The position numbers and the translations under genes are program-made. Positions 38,893 to 48,583 of a stretch of DNA of 64,000 bases are shown one piece after another (position 1 is the stretch's first letter; each line of letters begins with the position of its first letter). The notes beneath the pieces are model-generated. The model saw nothing but the letters and a program-made list of their open reading frames with translations. It was not told the DNA's origin and did not search any database. Origin of the DNA: Trichomonas vaginalis G3 (taxonomy: Eukaryota > Parabasalia > Trichomonadida > Trichomonadidae); assembly GCF_026262505.1 (NCBI RefSeq), contig NC_067206.1, positions 7,654,879-7,718,878 on the forward strand. Reading direction: 5' to 3'.

Positions 38893-41622
38893 TTATTAAG
38901 GATACCCTTACGTGTCAGATTTTTTGCGCATACGAAGAAGTCATGCTAGACATGAGCTATAAACCTGAAATTTTAGCAACATATTTAAAACTTTTTAAAC
39001 TACAATACACTTTAATATTCAAGAACAAAAATATTCTTTTTAGAAATTACATAATTATTTTATGTGAAATCTATATAAAAACATATTTTGCGAGCGTAAC
39101 TTTTTTCTTTATAAGCACCTTATATGACTGATAAACTGTGAAGGCACATAATTGTTAATTCATAGAGTTGATATGTTTCCAAAATTGAGAGGAAATTTGA
39201 AAATTGAATACCCTTTCAATTCAATTTTCAAAAGATATCAGCTCCTTCAATAATTGAAGGACGATTTTGATCATTTGCTCTTAAAACAAGTATGCCATGG
39301 AGAAAAAAGTTACGCTCGCAAATCTGAAATATAACTATCATATAAAAAAATTAAATTTCTAATTTTTTACTCTATAGATATTATTGGCCATTTGTGTAAT
39401 GCATAAAAGTTTATGTCATATGCATACATTTGGAAGTATGGGAGACGAGGGAAATTACTTCTATGAGGCACTAGGATTTTTAAAAATTTCTCTATCGGAC
39501 TCACCATTCAATTTCTCGAAAATTAAAAAAAATCAATAATAGCTAAAATGTATTATGCATAACAAATTTTAATGTTACACGGTATTTTTTGAACTTCATG
39601 ACATGAATTTTCTTTATATTATTTTTTTTTGGATTTTCTATGATTTATGCGATAGGCTGGAACAACATTGTAAGTGCAATGATATCATTTATAGAGAAAT
39701 CTAAAACTTCAGCATTCAGAACTCGCAACCACAAAAATATTCATTTGCTAAGTAAGTAAAGTTGATTAAGTTCGACACTTAGCTTTTATACGTAAAACCA
39801 AGTGTGTATTGTTATTTCTTGTTAAATTATTGAGAAAAAAATAAATTGTAAGAGAAACGATACTGATTATTGAAATAATATTGAGGGTAGCTGCAGATTT
39901 CTTCATTAACATGCCGGAAATTTGTTAATCTTGGTTTTCTATCATAAAATCTGTCGAAGAATCTAAAAACGGAGATATGAAATAGAGATCATGTAAATCT
40001 AGAGTATCCTGTCAGAAAAATAGACTAAGCATGTAACCCTTTTTTGGTCATAAACACTTTTTACCACTTAGTCATACAGATGATCATTAAATTTAAACGA
40101 GCACTTTTTGTCAGAATTTATTCTTTTACAAAGACAGAAGATTTTAGTATTATTTAATATTAGTGCTGTAGCAAAATTCAAAAAACGGTGAAAATTCAGT
40201 GAATTTGTGAATTCACATTTTTTTTCGACATTTTTCTTGATATATCCATGCACATTAAGAACACAGCTTTGATACGCTTAAAAAAGCATATTTCATATGA
40301 AATTGTTAAAGAAATAAACAATTTATATAAAAATTGCACTTATGGGCAGTTTAGATATATAATTTATATATAACATATATACAAATCCATAGACAAAGTG
40401 CAATAACTACAATGTTGTAGAAAATTACAGCAGAAATACTGACTTTTTGAAGGATAATAAGAATTCTTCTAAAAATACTGAAAATTAACATATTTCTGTA
40501 CTCAATTTAGTATATGCACAGAAGTTATGATTTGGTGTTAGGTTTTTATGCCCCAAAATCTAGATTTTTGTGACATCAAATCTTATTAGTGGATAAATCA
40601 AAGACTGTCATTTTGAAATAAGCTCATATCAATAAATATCCATTTAAAAGCCTTATTGTAATATGTAACTAGCAAAAAGCCTAATATTTATCAAAATTAA
40701 TCAAATCAAATGATCAATATTCATGATATGTCATCAGCAATAGCTAATTGATATTTTATTTTGTATTGATATTCATTTTTCTCATATTATACACGATTAT
40801 ATCTCTTTTTTTAAAAAAAGTTTTTATATTAGACATGAAAGTTGAATTAATACAATTTTGTACTAGAGTTTGTTTGTATATTAAATAATAATGATATATA
40901 CTTCAACATATTGCGTCTCACCATTACCAAAATGTAATTTTGCATACAATTTTCTTTCATTTAACAATGATGTTATTTGAAAAGTGATACTTCCATGATT
41001 ATTGATTAATGTTCCATCATATATAGGAATGAATGTTAAACAAGACACGCCTGCAGCTGGGTGCATTCGTGGCATTGTGATAAGGCTTATATATAAAGAC
41101 TTCTCTCGATCAGCATTACGTCAAATGAATATTGACCCATTATTTTGGCGATGCGCTAGTTCCAAGTAGAAATGCTTTGGTATATTTAGGTTATGTCTAT
41201 ATGTTATGAATCATGGTATTATTGATAAAAACGTTCTTAGTCATTAAATCAATCCTAGTATCTAAAGATATAATTTAGATTTTTTTGTTTATTGCTAAAA
41301 TTAAATACAGTATAACTTTCTTTCATATTGTCGGTACTAACAATACAAGATTGTGTTGAAAAAAACTTAAATATGCATGAAAATTAAATTTAATGTGTAA
41401 ATATGATAAAAATTTCAACTTTACTAATAACATACATAAGTTTCTGATAGTTTAATATAGTTCATATTGATGTGACTGTAAACTATATCAAAAAAATATT
41501 TTTAAATATTGTTATGCAAATAATGGGATTTCTAAGGAAAAAATGATTATATTTGTTATATAAAGCAATCTTTTTAATTATTCACTACGTTTATTACATT
41601 TTTTGCCGACCATTTACGTAAT
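38893..41622. other. Gene-poor region
   Basis: 2.7 kb of AT-rich DNA. It holds the MITE-like inverted-repeat element at 39087-39322. A minus-strand frame at 40881-41075 (64 codons, with alternating hydrophobic and polar strands) could be a scrap of a surface-protein gene, but nothing supports it further. No other feature was recognised. Confidence 0.4.
39087..39322. mobile_element. MITE-like element, 236 bp
   Basis: Perfect 22-bp inverted repeats bound this stretch (39087-39108 and 39301-39322; shared core GCGAGCGTAACTTTTTTC). The interior has no coding capacity and contains further foldback, for example TTGAAAATTGAAT facing ATTCAATTTTCAA near 39200. The size, ends and lack of genes are those of a miniature inverted-repeat transposable element. 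The autonomous partner and target duplication are not identified. Confidence 0.65.
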
Positions 41623-42989
41623 ATGCCTCCACCAAGCAGACGCAAACAACAAAGTCGTGAAGCTAACGAAAAATCAATTGAAGCAAAAAAAACTCCCAAG
41701 AAAAGAATGCGCCAAAGGAAGTCGATCCAAAACACTGGACTGCTTCTGTAATTGTTAATGGTGACTCTTATACTCGAGCAAGGAATTTATTTCAAGATAA
41801 CAATATTAAAGTGCCGAGTGAAAAAGAGTTTTACCGTCATCAAAAAGAAATAGGTAAGGTAATACTAGAATATAAAGAGCAATCTATTAAAAATGCTCAA
41901 CAAACAATGAAGAAAGATACATTTTTAAGCACTGATTCGCATTATAATGTTGGCAGAAATGCTACAGCGTGCCAAAGTTTAATGATGGACAACCGTGGAA
42001 AAGTTGTTGGTGAAACAACTGTTATAAAAAAGAGCTCTGGAGGAGACTTTGAAGGCCCATCCAACATGATGGAAACAGAATGTACAAAGAGGATGATGTC
42101 AAATTTTGACTTTACAAATGTTTCCACAGTGGTTCATGACAATGACAATAAAACGAAAGCCATCATCCAGCAATATGCTCCGAATGCTAAAATTACACTT
42201 GATCCTCGTCATTGTGTACGTGCAGTTGGCAGAGCTTTCGAAAAGCTTGAAAATGGTGGATATAAAGAAGCAGCAGGAAAAGAAACTGTTAATCAACAGA
42301 AAGAAAGTGAATCACAGCCAGCATTCCCAATCAAATCTAAAGCAGAAGAGCCGAAGAAACGTGGAAGACCATTAAAACACCAAGAAAAAGTATTTCATCA
42401 GATATATTCGAAAGTTATTAAGTGGTTCACTTTTATTATCATGCTTCCAATTGAAACAACGAAAAAAATTTTCCTATGGAAGAATACATTAAATCATTTT
42501 ATCGGAAGGCATGAAAATTGCCTTCACGAAAAAGACAAAGAATATCCTGTGTTTCAGCCACTTACAAAACCTGATTTAGCGAAGCAATTTCAACGTTTTA
42601 CAGATGATGCCGCAAAGTTGATTCCAGAAATTGATCCTAATGCTCAAACACAACAAAATGAATCGATACATCACTCAATGCTTACTCAGTGTCCCAAAGG
42701 AAACAACGCAAAATCGTTTGAAATGCGTACGGCTGTTACAATTTTACAAAAAAACGAAGGAGAGAAATGCAAACAAGAAATATACAATCGTGTCAATAAT
42801 TACCAAATATCTCCTTCAATCCGCGAACTCCAAAAACTTGAATATGAGAAAAATAAATCCAGAAATCAAAAGAAAGCTACACCAGAAACAAGAAAAGAGA
42901 TCAACAAGGCAAGAAATGCAAAAAGATTTCCTAAGGATAACCCTACAGGTGATTACAGAGGAGGAAAGTGGACCCCACAAGATATCTAA
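41623..42989 (+). pseudogene. DDE transposase-like gene with one apparent frameshift
   Basis: The main frame (from about 41690; first ATG-like codon at 41811) encodes a DDE-fold transposase-like protein. Marks are LSTDSHYNVGRNATACQS, GGDFEGPSNMMETE, VVHDNDNKTKAII and ITLDPRHCVRAVGR (acidic residues spaced as in Mutator/Kolobok-like cores), NESIHHSM, and a basic, Asn/Lys-rich end. The preceding ATG at 41623 opens MPPPSRRKQQSREANEK in another frame, which passes to the main frame around the eight-A run near 41680. Just after it, a KHWTASVIVNGDSYTRARNLF segment typical of a DNA-binding region reads in the main frame. So the gene probably starts at 41623 and carries one frameshift. No inverted ends were found around it. 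Confidence 0.6.
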
Positions 42990-43479
42990 TTTTCAAATTT
43001 GAAATAAACACATATTTTCTTTGTATTTGAAAATATTTTTATATTATAAGATTTTTGAACCTATAAGTAGCATGACAAAAATTATATAATTTGCTCCTTT
43101 TTTATTTTAGTATACAAATATCCCATTTGTTATATGTTCGGTATATATATGATGATATTGTAATCAATTATGCTTAATGAAGCTTTATCCCGTGAACCCC
43201 TCATATTATTGGAAAATAAATAGCGAAAACATGTAGAGCTGCTATGTTCTCAAGTGTATGCTGATTTTTGGATTATTTCATGAAAACTAATGGCGGGATA
43301 TCTTGCATTATTTAAAAAAATTGAACTATGCAAAAATAAATAGTATTATATTTTTTCTCATGAAATGCTATTATGAGACAACCATAAAAAACCATATGTT
43401 GTATTTTTATAATTTGATTGATTTTTTTTTACTATTTCATTAATCTTTTATGAATAATAATTATTTTTAATATATGTGC
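42990..43479. other. Host flank of the right Maverick
   Basis: 490 bp of AT-rich DNA without a gene, ending in the A-tract that abuts the Maverick terminus. Confidence 0.4.
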
Positions 43480-43504
43480 AAAAAAAAAAAAAAAAAAAAA
43501 AAAA
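43480..43504 (+). repeat. A25 tract at the Maverick terminus
   Basis: Twenty-five A residues directly precede the terminal GGTAGTGGGG. The left copy has the same arrangement (19 nt on the opposite strand, 7802-7820), so the tract is either part of the terminal repeat or the preferred target. Confidence 0.9.
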
Positions 43505-43545
43505 GGTAGTGGGGCCTCCAGGCACTTCGTGCCCTCTAGCCCTGA
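43505..43545 (+). repeat. Maverick terminal repeat (right copy start)
   Basis: This matches 7740-7801 in reverse: GGTAGTGGGG, then the AGGCACTTCGTGCC palindrome and CCTCTAGCCC. It marks the left border of the right element. The 200 bp that follow, up to the methyltransferase gene, hold no supported gene. Confidence 0.85.
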
Positions 43546-43764
43546 AGATGTTTAGTATAAATGAAGTTTATATTCGGAAAATTGTTAGTCTTCTGGTGTG
43601 AATTCGGAGGACTCTTCTTCTTCCTCCATTGCTTCTGGGAAGAAGCCTTCTTCTGGGTCGAAAACATTATATAATGTTTCACTTTTCACAAATTATATAT
43701 GTTTTCATGTTTTGTCACTTTTCTGTCACTTTTCGGGTAAAAACATTTTTATTATTATATATAA

Positions 43765-44583
43765 ATGAATTTTACAAAACCTCCGTTACCGTTCTTTGGA
43801 AATAAGAGTAAATGTAAAGATATTATATTGAGAGAACTTAAGAAACTACCGAATGGTCTAACATTTGTAGATTTGTTCGGTGGAAGTTTCTATATATCCC
43901 ATTTGTGCCATACAATATTCCCAGACTCAAAGATTATATGCAATGACTTCGACAACTATATGGACCGTCTCAAACATATTCCAGACACAAACAATATATT
44001 GAAAGAGTTAAAAGAAAAGATACCTATAGGTAAGATGGAACGTATACCATTAGATAAGAAAAATATTGTGAGAGAGGTTTTGAAAAAAGCAGAATATATA
44101 GACTGGGATAGTATATCTGCTAGACTATTATATAGTGGTGCTATAAGAGTTCATGACATTGAAACACTTATGTCAAAAGTTTTATATCTTAACTATACAA
44201 ATGTTTTCAAAGAGGACATAGAAAAATATATTGAGGGTATAGAGTTTATGAGATGTCATTGGACAGAGTTGTATGAAAAATATAAAGACAAGGAAAATGT
44301 TTTCTTTATAGTGGACCCGCCGTTCTATAACACATGGGATTTTCAATACCAAGTAGACTGGACTTTGAGAGACTCTTTAGAAACTTTAGACGTTTTACAT
44401 AACTGTCCATGCTTTTACTTTACATCCGATAAAAGTGGTTTGGAAACCGTTATGAGATGGTTAGAGGACATACATGACTATGAGTTTAGATATGACAAGA
44501 TAGAATATGAGAGAGGTCCTATAAACCGGAGAAAGTGTCATAACAAAGAAATTTTATTAGTAAGTAAATGTGGTTTGAAATAG
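43765..44583 (+). CDS. DNA N6-adenine methyltransferase (Dam/D12 family)
   Basis: The protein has 272 residues and transfers a methyl group from S-adenosylmethionine to adenine in DNA. Seen: PFFGNKSKCKDII (8-20, the PFxGxK start of the D12 class), motif I FVDLFGGSFYISH (34-46) and catalytic motif IV VDPPFYN (about 182-188), followed by a CFYFTSDKSG segment. It is the first gene inside the terminal repeat, and its start codon follows the T-tract module. It may methylate element or host DNA, as self-marking or as a regulator of host chromatin where 6mA is used; that is inference. It looks whole. Confidence 0.9.
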   Translation: MNFTKPPLPFFGNKSKCKDIILRELKKLPNGLTFVDLFGGSFYISHLCHTIFPDSKIICNDFDNYMDRLKHIPDTNNILKELKEKIPIGKMERIPLDKKNIVREVLKKAEYIDWDSISARLLYSGAIRVHDIETLMSKVLYLNYTNVFKEDIEKYIEGIEFMRCHWTELYEKYKDKENVFFIVDPPFYNTWDFQYQVDWTLRDSLETLDVLHNCPCFYFTSDKSGLETVMRWLEDIHDYEFRYDKIEYERGPINRRKCHNKEILLVSKCGLK

Positions 44584-44699
44584 GACTACTTGTTTTAGGT
44601 TTTTTCCATTGTGTCATTTATTTATTTGACGTGGCAGAAAAGTACAGAGAATATGAAGATGAACCAATGCCTGCAAATGTTCAGTATATGTACTCGTAA
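44568..44699 (+). CDS. 43-aa single-span membrane protein
   Basis: A short protein with one hydrophobic segment at its amino end (residues 4-20) and a charged carboxyl half (EKYREYEDEPMP). Its ATG lies 16 bases before the end of the methyltransferase gene, in another frame. The same overlapping arrangement and nearly the same protein are in the left copy (6776-6907). The function is unknown; a small envelope or membrane-associated component is possible. Confidence 0.62.
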   Translation: MWFEIGLLVLGFFHCVIYLFDVAEKYREYEDEPMPANVQYMYS

Positions 44700-44705
44700 G
44701 AGATA

Positions 44706-44722
44706 TTTTTATCTAATATTAA
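44706..44722 (+). promoter_or_regulatory. T-tract start module
   Basis: TTTTTATCTAATATTAA directly before the ATG of the 120-aa gene. It is one of at least fifteen such modules in this element (T5-6, A, Y or N, about 6-10 nt, AAATG). It also resembles poxvirus late promoters (T-rich run plus TAAATG); promoter function is inferred. Confidence 0.55.
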
Positions 44723-45085
44723 ATGGACGCACAGAACTTAGCGAATGCACAGCAACCTGGACAACCAAACCCAGAGAATATTCCAAATGAAGTTAGAATA
44801 CAAACTGCAATGGCAAACTATGGTCAAGTGCCAACAGATGTACAAATGCAAACTGCCATGTCAAATGACGCTGCGTTAGGTTTGCCACCATGGTATGCAA
44901 ATATGAGATGGAAAGAGTTTTATACAAACCCTGAAGTGGGATATAAACAACTTTATGCAGATGACGCGAACACAGGAGTTGACCCAGAATATGTTTTCTA
45001 CCAGAGGAGAAACAGAATGTATGAGCTCCAGTTAAAGAATGCTATGGAACTCAACAGGAAACGTAAGAGACTAGGCGGACATTAG
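44723..45085 (+). CDS. 120-aa Maverick protein
   Basis: The protein has 120 residues: a QTAMANYGQVPTD repeat pair in the amino half, an aromatic middle (LPPWYANMRWKEF), and a basic end with RKRKRLGGH. It is nearly identical to the left copy. No domain is recognised. Basic end, small size and neighbourhood suggest a virion or DNA-condensing protein, unproven. Confidence 0.72.
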   Translation: MDAQNLANAQQPGQPNPENIPNEVRIQTAMANYGQVPTDVQMQTAMSNDAALGLPPWYANMRWKEFYTNPEVGYKQLYADDANTGVDPEYVFYQRRNRMYELQLKNAMELNRKRKRLGGH

Positions 45086-45086
45086 A

Positions 45087-45103
45087 TTTTTACATATAGT
45101 AAA
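45087..45103 (+). promoter_or_regulatory. T-tract start module
   Basis: TTTTTACATATAGTAAA immediately before the ATG of the 80-aa gene. It fits the shared element-wide pattern. Confidence 0.5.
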
Positions 45104-45346
45104 ATGGGTTTCTTCAGTAAGATAGGAAACTTCTTTCGAAATGTTGGAAGAGGTATATGGAATGGAATAAAAACCGTAGGAAGAGGAATTTGGAACGGTG
45201 TCAAAAATATTGGTAAAAGGGTAGGTCAGTTTGTTGGTATTATACCTAAAGACCCTGAACCAGAAGAACAAGCTCCTGTTATACAACAGCCTGAACCTGC
45301 ACCACAGTCTAGTTGGCAACCAAATCCAACACCTCAACCGTATTAA
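45104..45346 (+). CDS. 80-aa amphipathic Maverick protein
   Basis: The amino half is amphipathic with two Gly-Arg-Gly-Ile-Trp-Asn-Gly units, and the carboxyl half is Pro/Gln/Glu-rich, ending NPTPQPY. The cationic Trp-containing repeat could interact with membranes, similar in style to small lytic capsid-associated proteins of other DNA viruses (analogy only). It converges on the 282-aa gene with 4 bp between the two stops. Confidence 0.7.
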   Translation: MGFFSKIGNFFRNVGRGIWNGIKTVGRGIWNGVKNIGKRVGQFVGIIPKDPEPEEQAPVIQQPEPAPQSSWQPNPTPQPY

Positions 45347-45350
45347 AAAA

Positions 45351-46199
45351 TTATATTTTTATCGTTCGATAGTAGTTGTATATGAAACTAAGTTCTAAGT
45401 AAAACGCATGGTATAATGGAATTATTCTTTTTCTTCCATCTGTAGTAAACCATACTTGAAAGTCTGAAATACTTCCACTCGGCGGTTCATATAACTTTGT
45501 AGGTTTTTCGTAAAAGTCATTCATCAGACATAAGAAAGAGTTTTGCGCACCAGAAAATGAAGCATGAACAATAATAGCATCTTGGTCGAAAACATTTTCA
45601 TATGTTCCATTAGGGTTTTCGACTTCATAAAAGTCTGGGTGTACTGGATATGCTGCAGGCTGATTTAACATCCTCATAAATCTATACCATGCCAAGTTGT
45701 TATATTTTGTAGAAATATAAACGTTTTCTCCAAGGTCTTCTATTTTATTGATTTTAACAGTTGCATTTTTCCTGTCATAAATAATATCGAGATGGTACTC
45801 TCCTTCGTCAATGTTATACTGTTTTGCATATTCGATATAGATATCGTTTATTTTTTCTTGAAAAGCTTGAAGAGTTGTTTCTAAGTTTACAAGCAAACTA
45901 ACTTGTAAAAGTTTTCCCTGTTCAAATTTCTCATACATACGTTTTTCTTTGTTATAGTATCGAACTTCAAAACCGACCGTAAATGGGAAACCATGTATGG
46001 CTTCTGAAATGAACTTCATTCTACGAAAGCCAATAGCTTTTGTGACAGATGGGTCTCTTAGCCATCTTAATGGGTAGTCAAAACGATAGCCTTCATGCTT
46101 TACGGTCTCTGTCTCAAACTTTTGACCGACATTAGTAAAAAGTTCATCTAATGGTTTAGTTGTAGCAACTCTTGAATTTTCTTTTTCTATTGGAAGCAT
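45351..46199 (-). CDS. 282-aa Maverick family protein, copy A
   Basis: The full-length member of a two-member family in this element. Its marks are TKPLDELFTNVGQKF near the start, RFDYPLRWLRDPS, AIGFRRMKF, then a mixed alpha/beta middle, NSFLCLMNDFYEKP and the YEPPSGSISDFQVWFTTDG end region. Copy B is at 50206-51067. There is no known domain. It is divergently paired with the fibre gene through an 18-bp spacer, which suggests joint expression and perhaps a joint role (fibre-associated structural protein, inference). Confidence 0.75.
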   Translation of the reverse strand: MLPIEKENSRVATTKPLDELFTNVGQKFETETVKHEGYRFDYPLRWLRDPSVTKAIGFRRMKFISEAIHGFPFTVGFEVRYYNKEKRMYEKFEQGKLLQVSLLVNLETTLQAFQEKINDIYIEYAKQYNIDEGEYHLDIIYDRKNATVKINKIEDLGENVYISTKYNNLAWYRFMRMLNQPAAYPVHPDFYEVENPNGTYENVFDQDAIIVHASFSGAQNSFLCLMNDFYEKPTKLYEPPSGSISDFQVWFTTDGRKRIIPLYHAFYLELSFIYNYYRTIKI

Positions 46200-46217
46200 A
46201 TTTTATCTAGAATAAAA
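46200..46217. promoter_or_regulatory. 18-bp bidirectional start region
   Basis: The whole space between two divergent ATGs. It contains TTTTATCTAGAATAAAA, a near-palindrome that gives the T-tract plus A-rich start module on both strands. The same arrangement is conserved at 3955-3972. Confidence 0.6.
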
Positions 46218-47627
46218 ATGTCGAAAGATATTGCTTCCATGAGAGAAATACAACACAACCGACAACTCATTATGCAAGCTCTAAATAAGAACACAACAAA
46301 CTTTTCAAACTATTCTAAGATATCTGAGTCATTGAAAGAAGGAAACTTAAAACTGACATTAAACCCAATGACAGATGAGTTTCTATTTCAAGACAAGAAG
46401 AACAATACTGTCTGTATAAATCCAACAAAAGGAACTTTAAACGAGAAACCTATAAATGAACTTCTTTTGAAAGCAGATGTTGACAACAAAGCTGACAAAG
46501 AATATGTAGACGATGCAATAGCAAAAGAAGAAGAAAGAGCTAACAATGCTTATGCAACAAAAGAACATACTCATCCTGAACTAGCAGACAAAACATATGT
46601 TGACAATAAAATGTCAAGTGAAGTGACAAGAGCTGAAAACGAATATTCTAAAAAGACTCATATACATTCTATATCTGAAATAACAGACTTAAACGTTAGC
46701 CTTGAAAAGAAAGCGGATAAGGATTGTGTGGCTAGTAAGTTAGAGAAGAAAGCGGATAAGGAATATGTGGATGAAAAAGATAATGAAATTATAGAAAGGG
46801 CTGAATGGTATCATGAATGGACATCGAAGATTTTAAAAACTAAAGCTGATACAGGATGGGTTTCAGGATGTTTAGACCTTAAAGCAGATAAAACTTATGT
46901 TAACGATGAGTTAGAGAAGAAAGCAGACAAGAACCATACACATGATTTCTTCACAACTGTTGCTATAGAAAGTATTGAAGGAACGGTTGAAGAAACTGGT
47001 GGGGATGCATTATATTGTAAACCTCCTAACTTTCCACAAGGTTTAACATCGGATGACGACATAACGACGATGAGAAACATTAGATGTAAAGATGTTTATG
47101 TCATGAAGGATGAACATAATATTAAATTCACTGCTCAAGATTTATATGACAAGAAAGCAGACAAAACAGAGCTTCAAACATTAAAGACAGAAATGCTTCA
47201 AACATTATATCCTATAGGCTCTATTTATACGTCAATGAACTCTACCAGACCAGAAACAGTTCTGGGTTTTGGAACTTGGACTCAAATAGTCGACAGGTTT
47301 TTGTATTGTGCAAACTCTTCAAAGGAAACAGGTGGAAGTAAAACGATTTCAGGTGAAAATTTACCTGCACACAGTCACTACATAGATTTAAGTACATCTC
47401 AAGCAGGTTGGCATAAGCATAGATATTGGGATTGGTCAGCAATGACAAAAGGTAAAGGATATGATGTTAAAGACAACGTTAAGTTTGCTATAAATTGTTA
47501 CTGGAGTGACACTCAGGGAGAAGGAATCCATACACATTTCGTTACAGGATATACACATACAACGGGACAAAGTAAAGACTACATGCCACCTTACATGACA
47601 GTTTACGCATGGTATAGAAATGCTTAG
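46218..47627 (+). CDS. Fibre protein with phage tail-fibre-type tip
   Basis: The protein has 469 residues. An amino-terminal head (about 1-90) is followed by a shaft of degenerate repeats (ADKEYVDD, KEHTHPELADKTYVDNK, HIHSISEITDL; about 90-250), as in bacteriophage tail fibres. From about residue 330 comes a compact tip: YPIGSIYTSMNSTRPETVLGF, GTWTQIVDRFLYC, GENLPAHSHYI and, at the end, MPPYMTVYAWYR. This signature (Y-P-x-G-S-I-Y ... G-T-W ... H-x-H ... P-P-Y-x-x-V-Y-x-W) is that of tailed-phage fibre/collar tips. It is probably the receptor-binding or surface fibre of the element's virion form. It looks whole. Confidence 0.82.
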   Translation: MSKDIASMREIQHNRQLIMQALNKNTTNFSNYSKISESLKEGNLKLTLNPMTDEFLFQDKKNNTVCINPTKGTLNEKPINELLLKADVDNKADKEYVDDAIAKEEERANNAYATKEHTHPELADKTYVDNKMSSEVTRAENEYSKKTHIHSISEITDLNVSLEKKADKDCVASKLEKKADKEYVDEKDNEIIERAEWYHEWTSKILKTKADTGWVSGCLDLKADKTYVNDELEKKADKNHTHDFFTTVAIESIEGTVEETGGDALYCKPPNFPQGLTSDDDITTMRNIRCKDVYVMKDEHNIKFTAQDLYDKKADKTELQTLKTEMLQTLYPIGSIYTSMNSTRPETVLGFGTWTQIVDRFLYCANSSKETGGSKTISGENLPAHSHYIDLSTSQAGWHKHRYWDWSAMTKGKGYDVKDNVKFAINCYWSDTQGEGIHTHFVTGYTHTTGQSKDYMPPYMTVYAWYRNA

Positions 47628-48583
47628 TCGTCATTTTCAACTTCTTTAGCATATTCGTCAGGAGTTGTCTTATATTTGTTAGGAACTGTCTTTGAAAGTA
47701 TACCACCTTGAACTTTGACAAGTTTGAAACGAGGTCTGGCAATAGTAGTTTTATCTTCTGCTTGCAGTGTGTACATTTTGCCATGTTTGCCTAAAACTTC
47801 ATAATATTCTCTTGTATACTTTCTTCTATTTTTACGAACACGAATGTGAGTACCTGTCGGGTTCCCATTGTTGTCATAGTCAATAGTATTTTCATATGGG
47901 TCGCGTTTGGGTATTTCTATTTTTACTTTGTCACCTTTCTGAAGTTTGAAGCCCGGCATTCTTTCTTGTTTGTCTCTTTTGACTAAATTATTAAATATAT
48001 AGTCTTTCTCTAAGTCAGGGTTGTTTTTCATTTCTTCGGGGGAGTGGTTTCCCAAACCTTTTTGTTTACGGCTATTGTAAATATTTAAAACTTGTCTCAT
48101 CTTTGCCATGGAGAAGTGTCTATATTTGTCGTCATATGACATTTCATTTGCTTCACCACCTTGTGGTTGGTTTAAGTCTCTTAACATTTTTATACAACCG
48201 TCAATGACACCAAGAGCAGAATGGTTTTGGTCGACAATGAAATATTGGTTTACATTTTTTGAACGCAGATAGTTTTTTACATCATCTGATTTGAAAGAAC
48301 TTTCACAGTCAGATGTCAGTTTTGTTGGATGGTATTTGTCAACGAATATTGTCAAAGCAGTTTTCACATCTAAAATATTTTTGGACCATAATGGTATGGC
48401 TTCACAGTATCTTGTGTTTTGACCAACAAATATTAACCAGTATGGTGGTCCATCTTCTCTATACCTCGGAATGTTTTCCAAGATATCCATAAACCAAGCA
48501 TTTGGTGTTGAACTAAAGATTTTTATCATGAGTGCTTTCTTTGTCGCTTTAGAAACATAGGGGTCCTTGTTTGGATTCGTCAT
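47624..48583 (-). CDS. rve-type (retroviral-like) integrase
   Basis: The protein has 319 residues, with a DDE integrase core followed by a basic, beta-rich carboxyl region. Seen: NAWFMDILENIPRYREDG (first Asp strand), YWLIFVGQNTRYC, KLTSDCESSFKS (second Asp), then a helix region ending in the RHFSMAKMRQVLNIYNSRKQ motif typical of Ty3/Maverick integrases, and GFKLQKGDKVKIE (SH3/chromo-like tail). It inserts linear Maverick DNA. It overlaps the fibre gene end by 4 bp and is divergent from the 133-aa gene with 17 bp between. Confidence 0.88.
   Translation of the reverse strand: MTNPNKDPYVSKATKKALMIKIFSSTPNAWFMDILENIPRYREDGPPYWLIFVGQNTRYCEAIPLWSKNILDVKTALTIFVDKYHPTKLTSDCESSFKSDDVKNYLRSKNVNQYFIVDQNHSALGVIDGCIKMLRDLNQPQGGEANEMSYDDKYRHFSMAKMRQVLNIYNSRKQKGLGNHSPEEMKNNPDLEKDYIFNNLVKRDKQERMPGFKLQKGDKVKIEIPKRDPYENTIDYDNNGNPTGTHIRVRKNRRKYTREYYEVLGKHGKMYTLQAEDKTTIARPRFKLVKVQGGILSKTVPNKYKTTPDEYAKEVENDD

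Noticed and set aside
38877-39131. 84-codon plus-strand ORF
   Set aside because: It crosses the MITE-like inverted repeat and has the composition of AT-rich noncoding DNA.
40881-41075. 64-codon minus-strand ORF as a surface-protein gene
   Set aside because: Strand-like pattern only; there is no start context, signal peptide or family match.
45104-45121. N-myristoylation site on the 80-aa Maverick protein (MGFFSKIG)
   Set aside because: Residue 6 is Lys and not Ser/Thr, so the usual consensus is not met.
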